DNA of 64,000 nt from Chaetoderma sp. LZ-2023a. Taxonomy: Eukaryota > Mollusca > Caudofoveata > Chaetodermatida > Chaetodermatidae. The translations under genes were made by a program, and so were the position numbers. Shown here in pieces: positions 20,471-32,490 of the stretch. The first letter of the stretch is position 1. Each line of letters opens with the position of its first letter. Under the pieces are notes generated by a model. That model searched no databases and was not told the DNA's origin. It worked only from the letters and a program-made list of their open reading frames with translations. Location: NCBI GenBank assembly GCA_034401795.1, contig CM067374.1:137482508-137546507 (forward strand), given 5' to 3'.

Positions 20471-21083
20471 CAGTTTTACTGTCGCTGTAGATGATGAATT
20501 AGCGTTTGACATTTCCAAATTATAGCAGTTGTCTGTGGCACATGTGGCGATAAGAGATACAACTGATTGAGTCTGGACTATTGTAGGTGTAGCATGGATC
20601 GACCGGACGGATACTGACCATCCCAGCTGAGCTGGATGCGGGATGACCATTCCGGATTCGCTCCAAGCACACACCCCCACCCCTGAGTAGGGCAATGTGC
20701 ATGTATAAAGCCCTATGAGAGGTTTTCGTTAAAAACGGCTGTCTGTAAGAATGCGTAGCGCGCATGCGCACACGTCAGAGCTTCCCTGCCAACCCGTGTC
20801 AGAATGGGAGTGTATGCTTATAGTGTACTGAGTTGGTACTCGTGATTTTCTCAAATCGCACCGTTCTCGTTGTTCTTGGTACCGATCAGGACCAGAATGA
20901 AACGAGGATCTCAGAACTTTTTACTTTGTTAAAATCGGACCAGAAATGGCTGAGTTATTTTTAAAACTCCCGGTTAAATTATTGTCAAAATATTGCTTCG
21001 ACGTCATAATCGCGGGTATGCATTAACTGAATGGGGGAATGCGCTGTTCACGTGATAGAGCGGCACCACTTCTAGCTGCACGC

Positions 21084-21173
21084 TGATTGGCTACTGCCCG
21101 CCCACTGATTGGCTACTGCTTGCCCACTGATTGACTGAAGCGCCTGCTGCTGACGTCACGAGTAGTATAAAAG
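21084..21173 (+). promoter_or_regulatory. Pol II-type promoter: CCAAT repeats, CRE, TATA
   Basis: Three tandem 22-bp units each carry an inverted CCAAT box, GATTGG at about 21085-21090 and 21107-21112 and a degenerate GATTGA at about 21129-21134. They are followed by a perfect CRE palindrome, TGACGTCA (21151-21158), and TATAAAAG (21166-21173). Order and spacing match a strong animal core promoter, with transcription expected to start near 21195 going right. The downstream transcript is unknown. Confidence 0.7.
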
Positions 21174-21383
21174 GGCTGAAAAACCGAGTGTGGAAGCTGA
21201 CCCGTCAGACTGCTGGACCAGCGCAGTGCCAGACACGGGATAACTGCTAACCGACGGTGATTCCATTATCACTGTGGTGCCTCTCGGAATTGAGTTCTGC
21301 GCCAGTGGGCAGTCTTCGACTTTCTGCGATACAATAATTTTGGATGCTCTCGGACGGCCATCTGGGAGCAAAATTAAATTAAA

Positions 21384-21420
21384 GTAAAAACTCCCACATC
21401 CGGACTTTCCTAAGGGAGTT
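21384..21420 (+). repeat. stem-loop downstream of the promoter-like cluster
   Basis: AAAACTCCC and GGGAGTTTT form a 9-bp stem with an 18-base loop, about 200 bases after the predicted start. It may be a leader structure; no function is shown. Confidence 0.55.
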
Positions 21421-24002
21421 TTCCTGCGGAAAGGGCCTTGTCGCCCGATGTGATTCTATGGGATGTAGAATTGATGGTGATTCTTGGTGGATAACTCGCC
21501 GGATCTTCCAACCACGCTGAAAAGTGGATTCAAATTTCCGCGCTGCATGTCGCATGTGTTAATTAACTTTTATACCACAGTCTGGTGGGACTTTGCTCGG
21601 TGTGCCGCAGGAGGTATGCGACATATCCCACACCGTGTACCCAGTTATTGTACCAGCATAATTTATCATAACTATAGACCTCTTTGTTAATGGGCAACTT
21701 ACAACTTTTCAACTACTGTCACCGGATGAAAACTTTACAACAAACTGTTTAAATCATGTATCAATTAAAATGACTATCTAATGGACATCTCATTAACCGT
21801 TCTTCGTCCACCATCCTGATGATGTGCCACATCAACAGTCTGCCTGCGGAAATCTTCCCTGCAATCAAGATCGTGCCATCTCGCGCTATTTAATATTAGC
21901 GCCTCAATTTCAGTGACTTATGAACTCTTACTGTAGCGATGACCAATAGGTATCCAAGTAACTATACTATTGTACATTTCATTATTTCCGCAAATGGTAC
22001 TGATGCCTAATAGGTACCTTCCCGGTCTAACCGACCACAATTTTATACTTTCTGTTTATACTGTGAAAATTATCTTTATTTTCTGTGGGTGCTCTCAACT
22101 AACAGCACCGTACGGTCCTATGACCTGTGATATATCGTTAGCACTGTATTAGTTAGTTGTGTATATGGAAAGTAGCCATCCTAGTTAATGTTTTCTTTAT
22201 TTATAAAAACTCTAGGATGCAGTATGCTAGAAAATACTATACAGCAACATTATATCCGCATCACTATATTTCCCCCAGCATCAATTTTACACTGAGGTCG
22301 CTGTTCATGCTCTAATTGCTTGTGCCTGACATGTTACCGACTAAACCTGACTATTTTAGCTCAAGAGGATAGGTTTAAAGTGGTTAGGGACAATTTCTCC
22401 TCAAGAGGCGCATAGTGTATGCCTCTTTTCCGGCTGTAGTGGATATGTAACACCACGCATAGGCTAGGTTGTGTAAAATTGGCCAATTACCTTGGGGCCT
22501 CGTATTAATATTGAGTTATTGTCTCTTTCCATGATCCACCAGCCACACAGCTTAATAATTGTTTGGATTCCCTATCGATGCGTTAGCAGGATCCGACTCT
22601 GGGAAACTATCGGAGGTTTCCGAGCGGTGATAACTAAAGCGCCAATTTACACGCATCTCCCCCTGTACCTTCGGATACTAGTTAGTTAGACTCCCCCGCC
22701 AATGTAGGAAGCACTGTGAAAAGAAATTAATAATATTATGTGATACCAGCCTGCAGTGCATCTCTGGGCATTCTGGAACCGTAACCCTAAGGACAGGTAA
22801 AATGTTAGCTCCGTTAAGCACATGGGTGACAGATGAGATGCGGATATCCATCCAATTCGTTGTAGTGTCTGGGTGAGGTCTTAGAAGCCACCACGCCCTC
22901 ACGGGAAGGAGACTAGTGGTGGATATCCGTCTCTTTATACCCACCATAAATGACATGGCACTTTCTAAAAATTGCTTCAATGAACTGTAAACTTGTCCTA
23001 GTGATGTTATATGTGGTTGTGGGACAATGGTGACCGGATTGTTATTTGATTCGGGAGCTATTGCTCCGCAACATGTACGCACGCTATCTTTCGGAGGTAG
23101 ATGCTATGCAGGGCAACCTACGGGAAGCTGAGCATCTTCGTCAGTTAGATGACTGTGTCTTAACTTAGGTAGGAATCCCTGCCACTTGCGGCCAAAGCTT
23201 GTACTCATATATAATAACCAAATGGTAGGTTAGAATGTGGCAGAAGGCCCGCATAAATAAAGCGGCAACTACCAATATAGTATCTTTGGACATACATAAG
23301 ACGGTGACCTGTGAATTCTTCAGAAATCATTCATCCCGTCTTCACGTAAACCAGTGAAAATCACATTAATTATGGCTTCACTAAGAATGTTCAGCACTTA
23401 GCATTTTCTGTTTGAACAAGAGTGGCCCTTTTTGCCAGCTCTTTTCCACCGCTTCGGCGTTGAAGGCATTTTCCTGTGATGGAGGCCCGCAGGAGGCACT
23501 TTCCTCTCGCAACAACAATGTTTTGTGTGTATTTAGTTTATATTAAACTACCAAATAGCCTCGTTGCGATGCTCCCTTGCGGGGATACCGCTCCAGATTT
23601 AAGGATCTGTGTGGTACCTTCGGCGAAACCACGTAGAAAAAACACCGGATGGCTCTATGTACTGTATTATTTGCTCCTTACGGTCAAACGAGGGATATTG
23701 TTTGTATAGTGAATTATTTGTGACTGTTTAATTATACCATCTTGTCCAGACTTCCAAATTGGTAATGGACCGTCATACCGGTGACACCAATAGTTGGGAC
23801 GTGACCGTGTGGTTTAATCTCGGTGGCAATGGTCGCACGGCCCCAGTGGAACATGAACATTACATCAGCTCTAGAAGCCGGTCTTTGTACTTTCCGGAGA
23901 CACGATACGTGATCCGCAACCCCGAGAACCGCAGCTAACCAGCTCTCCCGCGCATCCTGTACATGCGGTGCGGTGGAGTGGAGCGATATGTAGCAGACAA
24001 CA

Positions 24003-24398
24003 TTATAGCATGATTACATGGTCACTGAGTTGGCGGATATTAACAATACCATGTTCTATCAGGTCTTTAAAGCCCTCATTGAAGTCTGGATTAGGTTGTG
24101 GTGTCATAACTTCTTGGTAGTGATTGGCAAATGCCTCTGTAATAGCCTCTGGTGTTGTGTAGCCTGTCACGCTATGAGTGATCATCTCTGTGGGTACTCC
24201 TTGAATTTCTTTGTTTCGCAACCAACTTAGCAAAGACAGAACCGTCCACAACTGATTGGATCTCTTGACATAGGTCATTCCTGCGCTGCACATTATCCTG
24301 TCTCTGCAGACCTCATACTTAAGTATACTTATTGCCATGGATAATCTTGTGTGGTACACCCTGTTGAGCAGCTTTGAGGAGAGCACAGTGTGATTCAT
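24003..24398 (-). pseudogene. LINE fragment, region before the RT
   Basis: The translated C-terminal half contains GVPTEMITHSVTGYTTPEAITEAFANHYQEVMTPQ in segments. The pattern TTPEAITEAFANHY..VMTPQP...F is typical of the endonuclease-RT linker of LINEs related to LINE A. The frame ends at 24003 with the RT absent. Orientation matches LINE B (19655-20470), so both may come from one element that lost its RT. Confidence 0.6.
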
Positions 24399-24469
24399 TT
24401 ATAGTATAGTAAATGTCAGCAGGCACACTGGTAGATGCGACTCTAAGGTGACAGGTATTAGACGAAATC

Positions 24470-24715
24470 ACAGTCAAACTAGTTTCAAAATATTCAACAG
24501 CATGTTTATTAAATAGCAAAGAATTATAAAGACATACAATTTATACAATGTGTCGGACTCTGAGATTTGATGACGGTCTACATGGAACCCTTTGTGATGT
24601 AATAATTGTGACCATCATACATGTGCTGAGCGGATTATTATGACATCATACGAGGTCAGATGATGGATGGATACTCTGGAAACGTGAATTGTCTCTATTC
24701 TCTGGCGGCATTAAC
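24470..24715 (+). repeat. F2 single arm
   Basis: It starts GTTTCAAAATATTCAACAGC, continues with ATGTTTATTAAATAG and ends with the ATGACATCATACG...GGATGGATACTCTGG region. The same order is seen in the right arm of the 28290-29220 inverted repeat. Confidence 0.7.
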
Positions 24716-24892
24716 TGAATAAATAGGCCTCAAGAAGGTGCTAATTTTCCAATGCATGATAGTGCCTTAAAATTGTTAAAGCTTACATTTCACTCTACTA
24801 TATTCATCTTTTATATCTCGATAACATAAATTCCAAGATGATCTTAACAGCGTCTCATTCTTTACAATCGGATAGAAATTAGTTAATAAAAC

Positions 24893-25096
24893 TTAACCCT
24901 TTCAACAAAAATCCATATAAAAGTATTTATTTGCGATATATAATACTTATATTCAATATTTAGAAATGAATTTGACTGGAAGCTGTTGTAAGGAAGCAAT
25001 GGCTCCAAGCCAAATTAATTTCAAAATATTCAACAGTTTTCCTGTATGGTAGCACTGGCAATGAGATACGGGGAATTCACCGGTGAAGGGGTTAAA
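24893..25096. mobile_element. short fold-back with TTAACCCTTTCA / TGAAGGGGTTAA ends
   Basis: The ends are inverted and built on TTAA, as in piggyBac-type MITEs. The middle carries a TTTGACTGGAAGCTGTTG fold-back. It is part of the F4-homologous region. Confidence 0.55.
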
Positions 25097-25334
25097 TCAT
25101 GAACTGATTATTTTGTTCCAGTAACAATAAACTGCTGTCAAATTTGTGAAAAATAATCAACAGGCTTCTTCACAATTCAGAAGGTAAACTCTCGATTGAG
25201 AAGTAGAATCCTTCAATTATCTAGCAACCAGGTGTGTTTTGATTATATTCTATTAACAAGAGCCATTGACCAAGCAGACTGCACCGTGCTGGGGCATTAT
25301 GCAAGATCTTAAATAACATACTACAGGGATAACA

Positions 25335-25565
25335 CATTTAACTCTTACTAATCCGATGTCAAAATTTGAAATTTTAAAATTAAATTAAAAGATTAACTGG
25401 TGTTCATTTTTAAACAAATTTGGTGGAAGATGGTGCTGTCGTAGAGGTACTGTCGTAGACAGCAACGTCGTCCACCAAAATTGTTTAAAAATGTACACCA
25501 GTTTCTTTGCTACTGCCACAATTAAAAGATAGAATGTTGATATCAGAGTGGTAAGGGCTAAATAC
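25335..25565. mobile_element. F3 fold-back element, copy 1
   Basis: Inverted arms at 25394-25426 and 25471-25503 (AACTGGTGTTCATTTTTAAA and its near complement) enclose a loop with GTCGTAGA repeats. It inserts into F4 copy 2, giving an empty-site comparison with F4 copy 1. Confidence 0.75.
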
Positions 25566-26039
25566 CTCATTGGTCTCGAAGCCTGTTTTCAACATTGCAA
25601 GGCAACCAAACATATCGAGGACAGTTGTTGAAAACTTTGAGAATACTTTTACTGAAAACTGTTGCTACTTTACGGAGAAATAGCTTCCAGTCCAATTAGA
25701 TTCATTGTCCTCAACATATCTCTGCACAGAGCTTGTTGTATATGCATCTGGGCTTTAGAATACAAAGTGCTACAAGTTAAGTGATATTCTCAAACATAAC
25801 TGCTTGATATGAGAAGATACAAAATGACATCTTGTTCATTCTGTTTCATTATTTACAATCACATATGACATGTATGAAGCTGGTATGCTTAATCCTTCTC
25901 GGTCTATATTATCTTGATATTTATTATGTTGATATTTGACTGTATTTTAAGCAAATACAAATTGTGTTTTGTAAAATGGCAAATACAAATACATAAAAAT
26001 TAGCATATTTATATACAAATCAAATACGTATTTAACCAC

Positions 26040-26400
26040 AGGCCTGGTTGAACTAAACGAAAAATGTTATTGTTGAAAAAACACCTAAGTTTTGTCATTA
26101 TTATACTGACCGTGACCCCCTGATGCTAATATGATTGTGTCATGTCCTCTCATTATAAGAAAGTATGTGCCCAAATTTGAGCCATGTATGCCTAATCAAA
26201 CATGATATATAAAGTGCTATGTTGAGCTAAATGCAAAATGCTAATGTTGACAATAAGTTTTACGATTGACACCCCTACTTTGAATTTTTACCCCAATGTG
26301 TCATGCCTTCTAAAGAAGAATATATCCAAGTCTGTGTCCAGTATGATTAAGGAAACGTGAGATATCAATAGAGGTGAGCTAACTTACAAACTGTTACTGT
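26040..26400 (+). repeat. D family repeat, about two units
   Basis: Units of about 160 bp share TGACCGTGACC-type half-sites, TGTGCCCAAATTTGAG and GCTAAATGCAAAATGCTAA. A related copy lies at 47985-48345. Confidence 0.55.
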
Positions 26401-26401
26401 A

Positions 26402-27905
26402 AACAAGAGGTCCAAGGGGCCCGTGTCACTCACGTGGAATTATTGGCCACTTGCACAACCGAACAAAACGAGATGACCACAAGAAAAATTTACCAAGCAA
26501 ATTTCTGTGAAGATGGTTTTGCCAAGTTTTATTAAAATTGGCCCAGTGATTAATAACTAAGTCTTTTTATGATTTTTCTCAGAAATTTACAGAAAATACA
26601 AGATATCCACCAAAGATGCTAAATGTTGATTGATTAATATTTTTTTGACATATCAACATTCCATGAACAAATTTGAATGGCGTTTTTGGCCCAATCATAT
26701 CTGCCAAATTTCGTCCTGATCCATTCAGCCGTTCTGGAAAAGTTGTTTTCACGAAAACTAAGTCATCCAAGATGGCCGCTGAATCACTTGGCAAATTAAG
26801 TTTCCTTGAACAAACTTGGTGTAGCTCCTGCCCTAGATCATATTTCATGAGGTGTACATCGATCCCCCAAGCAGTTTCAGAGATTTTTAAATAAGTTTTT
26901 AAAGTCACCCAAAATCCTAGATTGGCACCGGCGAATTAGCTGATCATCTTCCTTTGAACGAAGTTGTATCCCTATGCCGTAAGGATGCTTCCTATCAAAT
27001 GTACTTAAAATCGGCCCAGCGGTTCTCGAGAAGACATTTTAAATTTCCCATTGCTTTGGTATGGGAGATTTAGCGGGAAAAGATCCAAGATGGCCGACAA
27101 TCCGTTTATCCGACCATTTTGATAATGGGAATTTTGAAATCAGAATACCTAAAAACATCTATAAAACCAATTTCAGCTTCAAAATCCATCAAATAAAAAT
27201 ATCCAATATGGCCGCCAAACACGCTACATTTTGATTGGTCCTTGGCGGACATATTTTTGTACTTCCCTTGAACAGACTTGTGGCCCTTAATACCTAGTCA
27301 TATCTGCCAAATTTCGGCCCGATCCATTCAGCATTTCATGAAAGCTAGTTCATCCACGATGGCCGTCGAACTGTGGCTCAATCAAGTTCTCTTGAACAAA
27401 CTTGATTCAGTTCTTTCCCGAGATCACGTTTCATGCATTTTGAATGGATGCCACAAGCGGATTCGGGGAAGATTTTTAAAGATTTTTTTTTATATCGGAC
27501 AAAATCAAAGATGGCCACCGGAATGGCTAAACTGCTGACCATAGATTTGAACAAAATTGAATCTCCATGCTCTAAGGATTGTTCCTGCAAAATATAATTG
27601 AAATCGGCAGAGAAGTTCACGAGAAGACATTTTAAATTGCCTATTGCTTTAGTATGGGAGATTTTGGCGGGAAAATGATCCAAGATGGCCACCAAACCGT
27701 TTATCCGACAGTTTCGAAAATTGCAGATTCGAGATCGGGATATCCAAAAACCTAGATAGAATCAATTTCAGCCTCAAAATCCATCAAATAAAAAAATCCA
27801 ATATGGGCGCAACACATGATATATTTTGATTGGCCCACCGTGGTCATGTTTTTTGACGGATCAACTTCTCTTGAACAAACTTTAATGGCCCTTAACTAAT
27901 CATAC
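26402..27905 (+). mobile_element. R1 repeat, 5' end intact
   Basis: It begins ACAAGAGGTCCAAGGGGCCC, the family's 5' hairpin, followed by a diverged CTCACGTGG in place of CTCACCTGG. The interior contains several CCAAGATGGCC motifs and repeated GAACAAACTTG and CGGTTCTCGAGAAG blocks. The 3' hairpin is missing. Non-coding. Confidence 0.8.
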
Positions 27906-28289
27906 CTCGCAAATAAGTTTTATATCATACAGAATTTACTTATGGGATTTGTCTGTGAAAGAGTTAAACACGTGCGCACTAACAGGTTCTATACTACATC
28001 ACCCTCTTCCTTGTCATGATTGATCTTAACCAATCAAATAACAGTATATGGTCATGTGACATTACTGAGGGGTAATAATACCTCACCCTCTTCCTTGTCA
28101 TGATTATGAAGGGAGAATAAGTAAAACAAGAAGCGATGTGTAATGTATAACTATTGTAAAACAAATACACAATTCCATGTATTAATGAACAATAATTTAA
28201 AAATTAATTTACAATAAGTGATCAGCACATTATCTAATGTAGATATACAGACAACCTGTCCAACATGCATAGCATGTCAGTTCACCTTT

Positions 28290-29220
28290 CCAGAGTATCC
28301 ATCATTCTCACGTCATATGATGTAATAATAAGCTAAGCGGCGTGTAGGATGATGTCATAATCATTACGTCATAAATGATTCTATCTATATAGCCCGTCTT
28401 GACCTCTTAATACTGGTAGTCTGACACGTTGTACGAATTGTATGTCTTCACTATTTAATAAACATGCTGTTGAATATTTTGAAACAAATTTGACTGGACG
28501 CTGTTAACGCCATAGGCAGCAACAGCTCCAAGTCAAATTAGTTTCAAAAATATTCAATAGCGTACTTGTACAGTTTTCTGGAAATTGATAGTCAGAGTTC
28601 AGAGATGGATCGATACCAAAATGAGCGATGTGTGGGTGGAATTTAGCTAGAGATTGGCGGGGCATAGCTAAAACTGGAAAGATCCATTGTCATGGCTTTC
28701 ACAAATACGTTAACCAAAACAGATACACAAACATGTTAGTACAATTTTGAAATGTTTTATTGAATATTTTGAACATGATTGGATTGGAAGACCTTGCAGT
28801 CTAACCTGTCTTAGGCAGCAATATCTTCCAATACATTGGAGGAGTCCAGTTTTAGCTATGCCCCGCCCATCTCTAGGTAAGCTCCACCCACATTTTGCCG
28901 GTGTTGGGATCAATCGATCCCTGCACTCTCTCAATTTCCAAAAAACTATACACGTCAGGTAAGCCGTAAAGTAGTGATTATAAGTTAAATACTTTGAAAC
29001 TAATTTGGCCTATGACAGCAACAGCGCTCTGTCAAATTAGTTTCAAAATATTCAACAGAATGTTTATTAAATAGTAAATACATACAATTCGTACAACACC
29101 GCTTATTCCGTCATCAATTAAGCTTAGTTACGGTACGTCATTCATGACATAATTGATTATGATGTCATACTACACACCCCATAGTTGATTATGACATCAT
29201 ATGATTGATGGATAAACTGG
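28290..29220. mobile_element. F2 fold-back element, 931-bp inverted repeat
   Basis: The left arm starts CCAGAGTATCCATCATTCTC and the right arm ends GATTGATGGATAAACTGG. Both arms contain CRE-like TGACGTAA/TGATGTCA blocks, a TACGAATTGTATGT block, TTTAATAAACAT, and TTGAATATTTTGAAAC. Near the centre GGGGCATAGCTAAAACTGG and its complement fold again. No coding frame. Confidence 0.85.
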
Positions 29221-29224
29221 AACC

Positions 29225-30420
29225 TTCCATTATGTTCAAAATATTCAACATTAGCTTTTATTTTGTTTGTTAAGTTATTTCTTAGTTGTACTGTACATTG
29301 TAATATTACAGTGCATATGATTATGTATAAATCTGCACATATTTTAATGCCTTAATGGGGAGTCCATTTGCAGACGATTTTTTTGGACAATTTTCTAATG
29401 GAATAGTGGCTCAATAACCGAGCCAGACATTACATGTACAGTGGAAAATTTGTAACCAAGACTGCATCCTGCCCCATCAAGCCCTTTAGTTTTTCTGCAT
29501 ATGACACATAATGTGACAGTGTCACTAAATACAGCTTTCCTAACTGTCTGACTGCCACCAGACAAGAATTTCAATGGGCATTAACTCTGGACCGGCTGAG
29601 CCACCAACAACTTTCTGTCAAATTGTTTTCAAAATATTCAACATATATAGCCGGAGTTAAATCACATGGGAAATGTAGGCTGCAGAAATTCAGCAGCCAG
29701 ACAATTAAAAGTGACAAGGCCTCGTTGAATCAAATGTTTGTCTGCAAATGAACATTCCTTAAGAAGACCAGTGCAGAGGCTGGTTGTGACCCGTTTGCTG
29801 TCCTATCATTCAATCAAGCTTGCAAGGAGGGTCAGGCTTTCCACCCACACGATGTAAATATATGTATATATATATTGTACATTTGAATAATTATGCTTAT
29901 TGTAAGTGGCTGAGCCAGGTGGGATTGCCCTACCAGCCCTTCAAACCACCTCATGAAGAACCAGAGGTTCCCGCACTTCGATAAGTTGGGTCTGTCCTAC
30001 CAGATCAAGGATGTGTATATGTACATTGTAAATTGTACATATACCACAGCAACCCTATAATACAAACAGTAGAAAAAAAAGAAATTCAACCATCGCATTG
30101 CGCATCCAACCACAGCAATGAAAAATTTGATCGGCAATAGGCCAAACATGGCCTCCAACATCGCGACAGATGATGATGATGATGGTTAAAGGGCTAAAGT
30201 CCTGACCATAGCAAGCAGTGGACCGGTAGTTTACTTGAAGCTGATTGGTCGAGCTGATTGGTCGACTCTTCAGATAGAAAAGCATGTAGTAGCGTACATA
30301 ATGTAGACTGTTTATATTAATGGCTGTTTTAAAATATTGTCACAAGATTATTTAGATCATCTAATAATTTTTAGATAATTCCACATGATAACAAGAATAC
30401 CTTGTGGAAGTTCGCAGACA
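29225..30420. other. AT-rich repeat fragments, no gene
   Basis: Contains a degraded F1 piece (about 29360-29455), F2-type TTTTCAAAATATTCAACA ends near 29625-29645, short TA runs near 29860 and a GAT trinucleotide run near 30171-30186. No supported coding region. Confidence 0.5.
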
Positions 30421-30423
30421 ACT

Positions 30424-30645
30424 TAACCTTTTAACACTCATATCAGCCAAAAACGGCTTTTGCAGTGGTCTTGAGAAATGACCATTTTCAGACCAGAGAA
30501 GACTACTCTTGAAAATTTACCACTGGAATGACTGGCTCGATAACCGAGTCAGTCATTCCAGTGGTAAACTTTCATTAGTCTTTCCTTGGTCTGCAAATGG
30601 ACATTTGAAAATTGAAATTTGTATTTACAAATTTGAGGGTTAAAG
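30424..30645. mobile_element. F1 fold-back element, best-preserved copy
   Basis: Flanked by TTAACC on the left and GGGTTAA on the right. Left arm: ATATCAGCCAAAAACGGC, CAGTGGTCTTGAGAAATG, CAGACCAGAGAAGACTA. Centre: TTTACCACTGGAATGACTGG and its complement around GATAACC. The right side mirrors it with TAGTCTTTCCTTGGTCTGC. A piggyBac-like MITE is inferred from the TTAA ends; there is no transposase. Confidence 0.82.
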
Positions 30646-30649
30646 AGGT

Positions 30650-31540
30650 ACATGTTAAAATAGTCAATATTGTTTAAAATTATCCTGAAGCAAAAAGACA
30701 TAAAATATTTAGAAAAACTCAGAGGCGACCGTCGTCTTCGAAGCCACTATTTTACTCTGTTATTTGCAACCACAATTAATTGCGATTTTATTGTACATCG
30801 CTGTCATACAATGCTCAATATAAAATGAAAATCAGTGTATTATTGTCCTCCAAGGTGGGCAGAATTGCCTCGATAGTACATAGTAAGATTATAGTAGAAT
30901 TTTCAATTCTGATTTTGTATTTCCAAAGTGATATATGCTAAACAAAATATTTTTATAACAATTTGACTGCTAGGTTCAGAGTTATTGCCGATTGAAATTA
31001 TAGTCTAGTTGCTTGCATCAATCACATACAATACAGAAAGTCCATTCACTATTCCTAGAAGACTTTGACAAAGTTAGTCAGCAATGACTTTCAAATCAAA
31101 TTGCTTATAATATCTTCATCAAGCGTTACTACACCGAAAGTCCTGCTGATAATTTAGAGAATGGCTTGATTGAAAGCGGCTGCACCAACAATTTTCATCC
31201 AAATTGCGGTAAAGCTTGCACATTTCACATCTATCATGCAAAATATAAGATTAGTATAGAGCTACTCCTACTATGCGCTAGCAATACAGCTCTGCTGAAC
31301 AGTACAATGACTATCATACGTGTTACAAGAATGGTTTTATATCGAGCAATGCACAACACCGAAAACAATAGAATCCCATATAATTCTAAGGTGAGCAGAA
31401 TTGACTATAGTACGATTATTATTGTTCAATACTAATTTCATATTTGCTATGAGAAGTGAAACACGTCAGGCTAAATATTTTTAGAACAAGCCGAGTGAAA
31501 ACTGTTGCTGCCTGTCTAGGCTTGAATGGTTTGTGGTAAC
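30650..31540. other. no gene recognised
   Basis: AT-rich. A short open frame at 31166-31435 has no recognisable domain. Confidence 0.4.
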
Positions 31541-31720
31541 TTTAATGAATATCCAATTGCAGATGAATAGATTATTTTTGAAAATTTATCACTGGAATGA
31601 CTGGCTTGATAATCAAGCCAGCCATGCAAGTTGTAAATTTTCAAAAGTAGTCTTCTCGTGTCCTTGCAAATGGACAGTTCTCAACATCACAGCAGAAGCC
31701 GGTTTATTGAACATTAAATT
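31541..31720. mobile_element. F1 fold-back element, copy
   Basis: Central AAATTTATCACTGGAATGAC hairpin, CTTGATAATCAAG loop and flanking AGTCTTCTCGTGTCCTTGC arm. Confidence 0.7.
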
Positions 31721-32482
31721 ATTAAATACGCTGTTCAGAGTAAATATGAAACCAGCTTTTTATTACATATAACTGCTAGATATAGAGTAGTGACAAATAA
31801 CCTGGAATTAGTCTCCAGGAACAGGCCTGTATGATATGTAATTACAAAGATCACAGATACAAGCTACTCAAGACACTTGCTCGTCTCTGGGCAAAGCTGA
31901 TATCTGAAACATATTATAGATAGAGTGATTGTACATATATATTGCGCTGAACTCCACGCGATTGCATTCTCTAAGTACTATACATCTCATCCCCTGTTCA
32001 TTTGACTGCTGCTTATATACAGCATGTATATACAGCATTAATTACCATTTAGTAACCAGTCAAACTGGACAATATCTGCTTCTGCAGTGCCTTTGAGAAA
32101 TTCCCAATTCTGAGTCAGTTATTCTAGTGGTAAATTGTCAAAAATAGTCTTATCTTAACTGCATATCTTCGCATTTACTTAGGAAAAATGTTTATTTTCC
32201 TGACCAATCGTGACAATTAAGGGCCTGATACAATCCATGGGAATGTGAAATATTATTAAGAGGCGCTTAACTGATTTTATAGGCAATTATATTTAGAATT
32301 TTTACATCACAGTTGGTTGAAAATTGTAGCACTGCTTATACAGAACTCTGTTAGATTTAACAATATGTACAGTCACACATTAATATTACACATTTGATAT
32401 AACAATCAATCAATACTGAACTCAAACAGGTATGTACTAGTTTTGCGGAAACGGGGGAGCATATTTTACTACAATGTTTCAT
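31721..32482. other. no gene recognised
   Basis: AT-rich. A partial F1 arm occurs near 32080-32160. Confidence 0.4.
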
Positions 32483-32490
32483 GTTACGTC

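Larger units (their letters stand above)
20480..24002. other. 3.5 kb unassigned, non-repetitive segment
   Basis: None of the window's repeat families occurs here and I see no long coding frame; the longest is about 134 codons and has no recognisable domain. Base composition looks less AT-rich than the surroundings. It contains the promoter-like cluster at 21084-21173, a GCGCATGCGC (NRF-1-like) site near 20761 and several stem-loops. It is bounded by minus-strand LINE pieces on both sides, so it could be an insertion, such as an LTR element or old gene copy, or host DNA. Confidence 0.45.
24890..25910 (+). repeat. F4 dispersed repeat, copy 2
   Basis: Collinear with 5640-6540 but interrupted by an F3 insertion at about 25335-25565 that copy 1 lacks. 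Confidence 0.72.

Noticed and set aside
22678..23082. 134-codon minus-strand frame as a gene
   Set aside because: No recognisable domain, no start context or neighbouring exon support; length is within chance for this composition.
26579..27695. Protein-coding frames in R1 repeats
   Set aside because: Frames occur on both strands of a non-coding repeat and share no protein pattern between copies.
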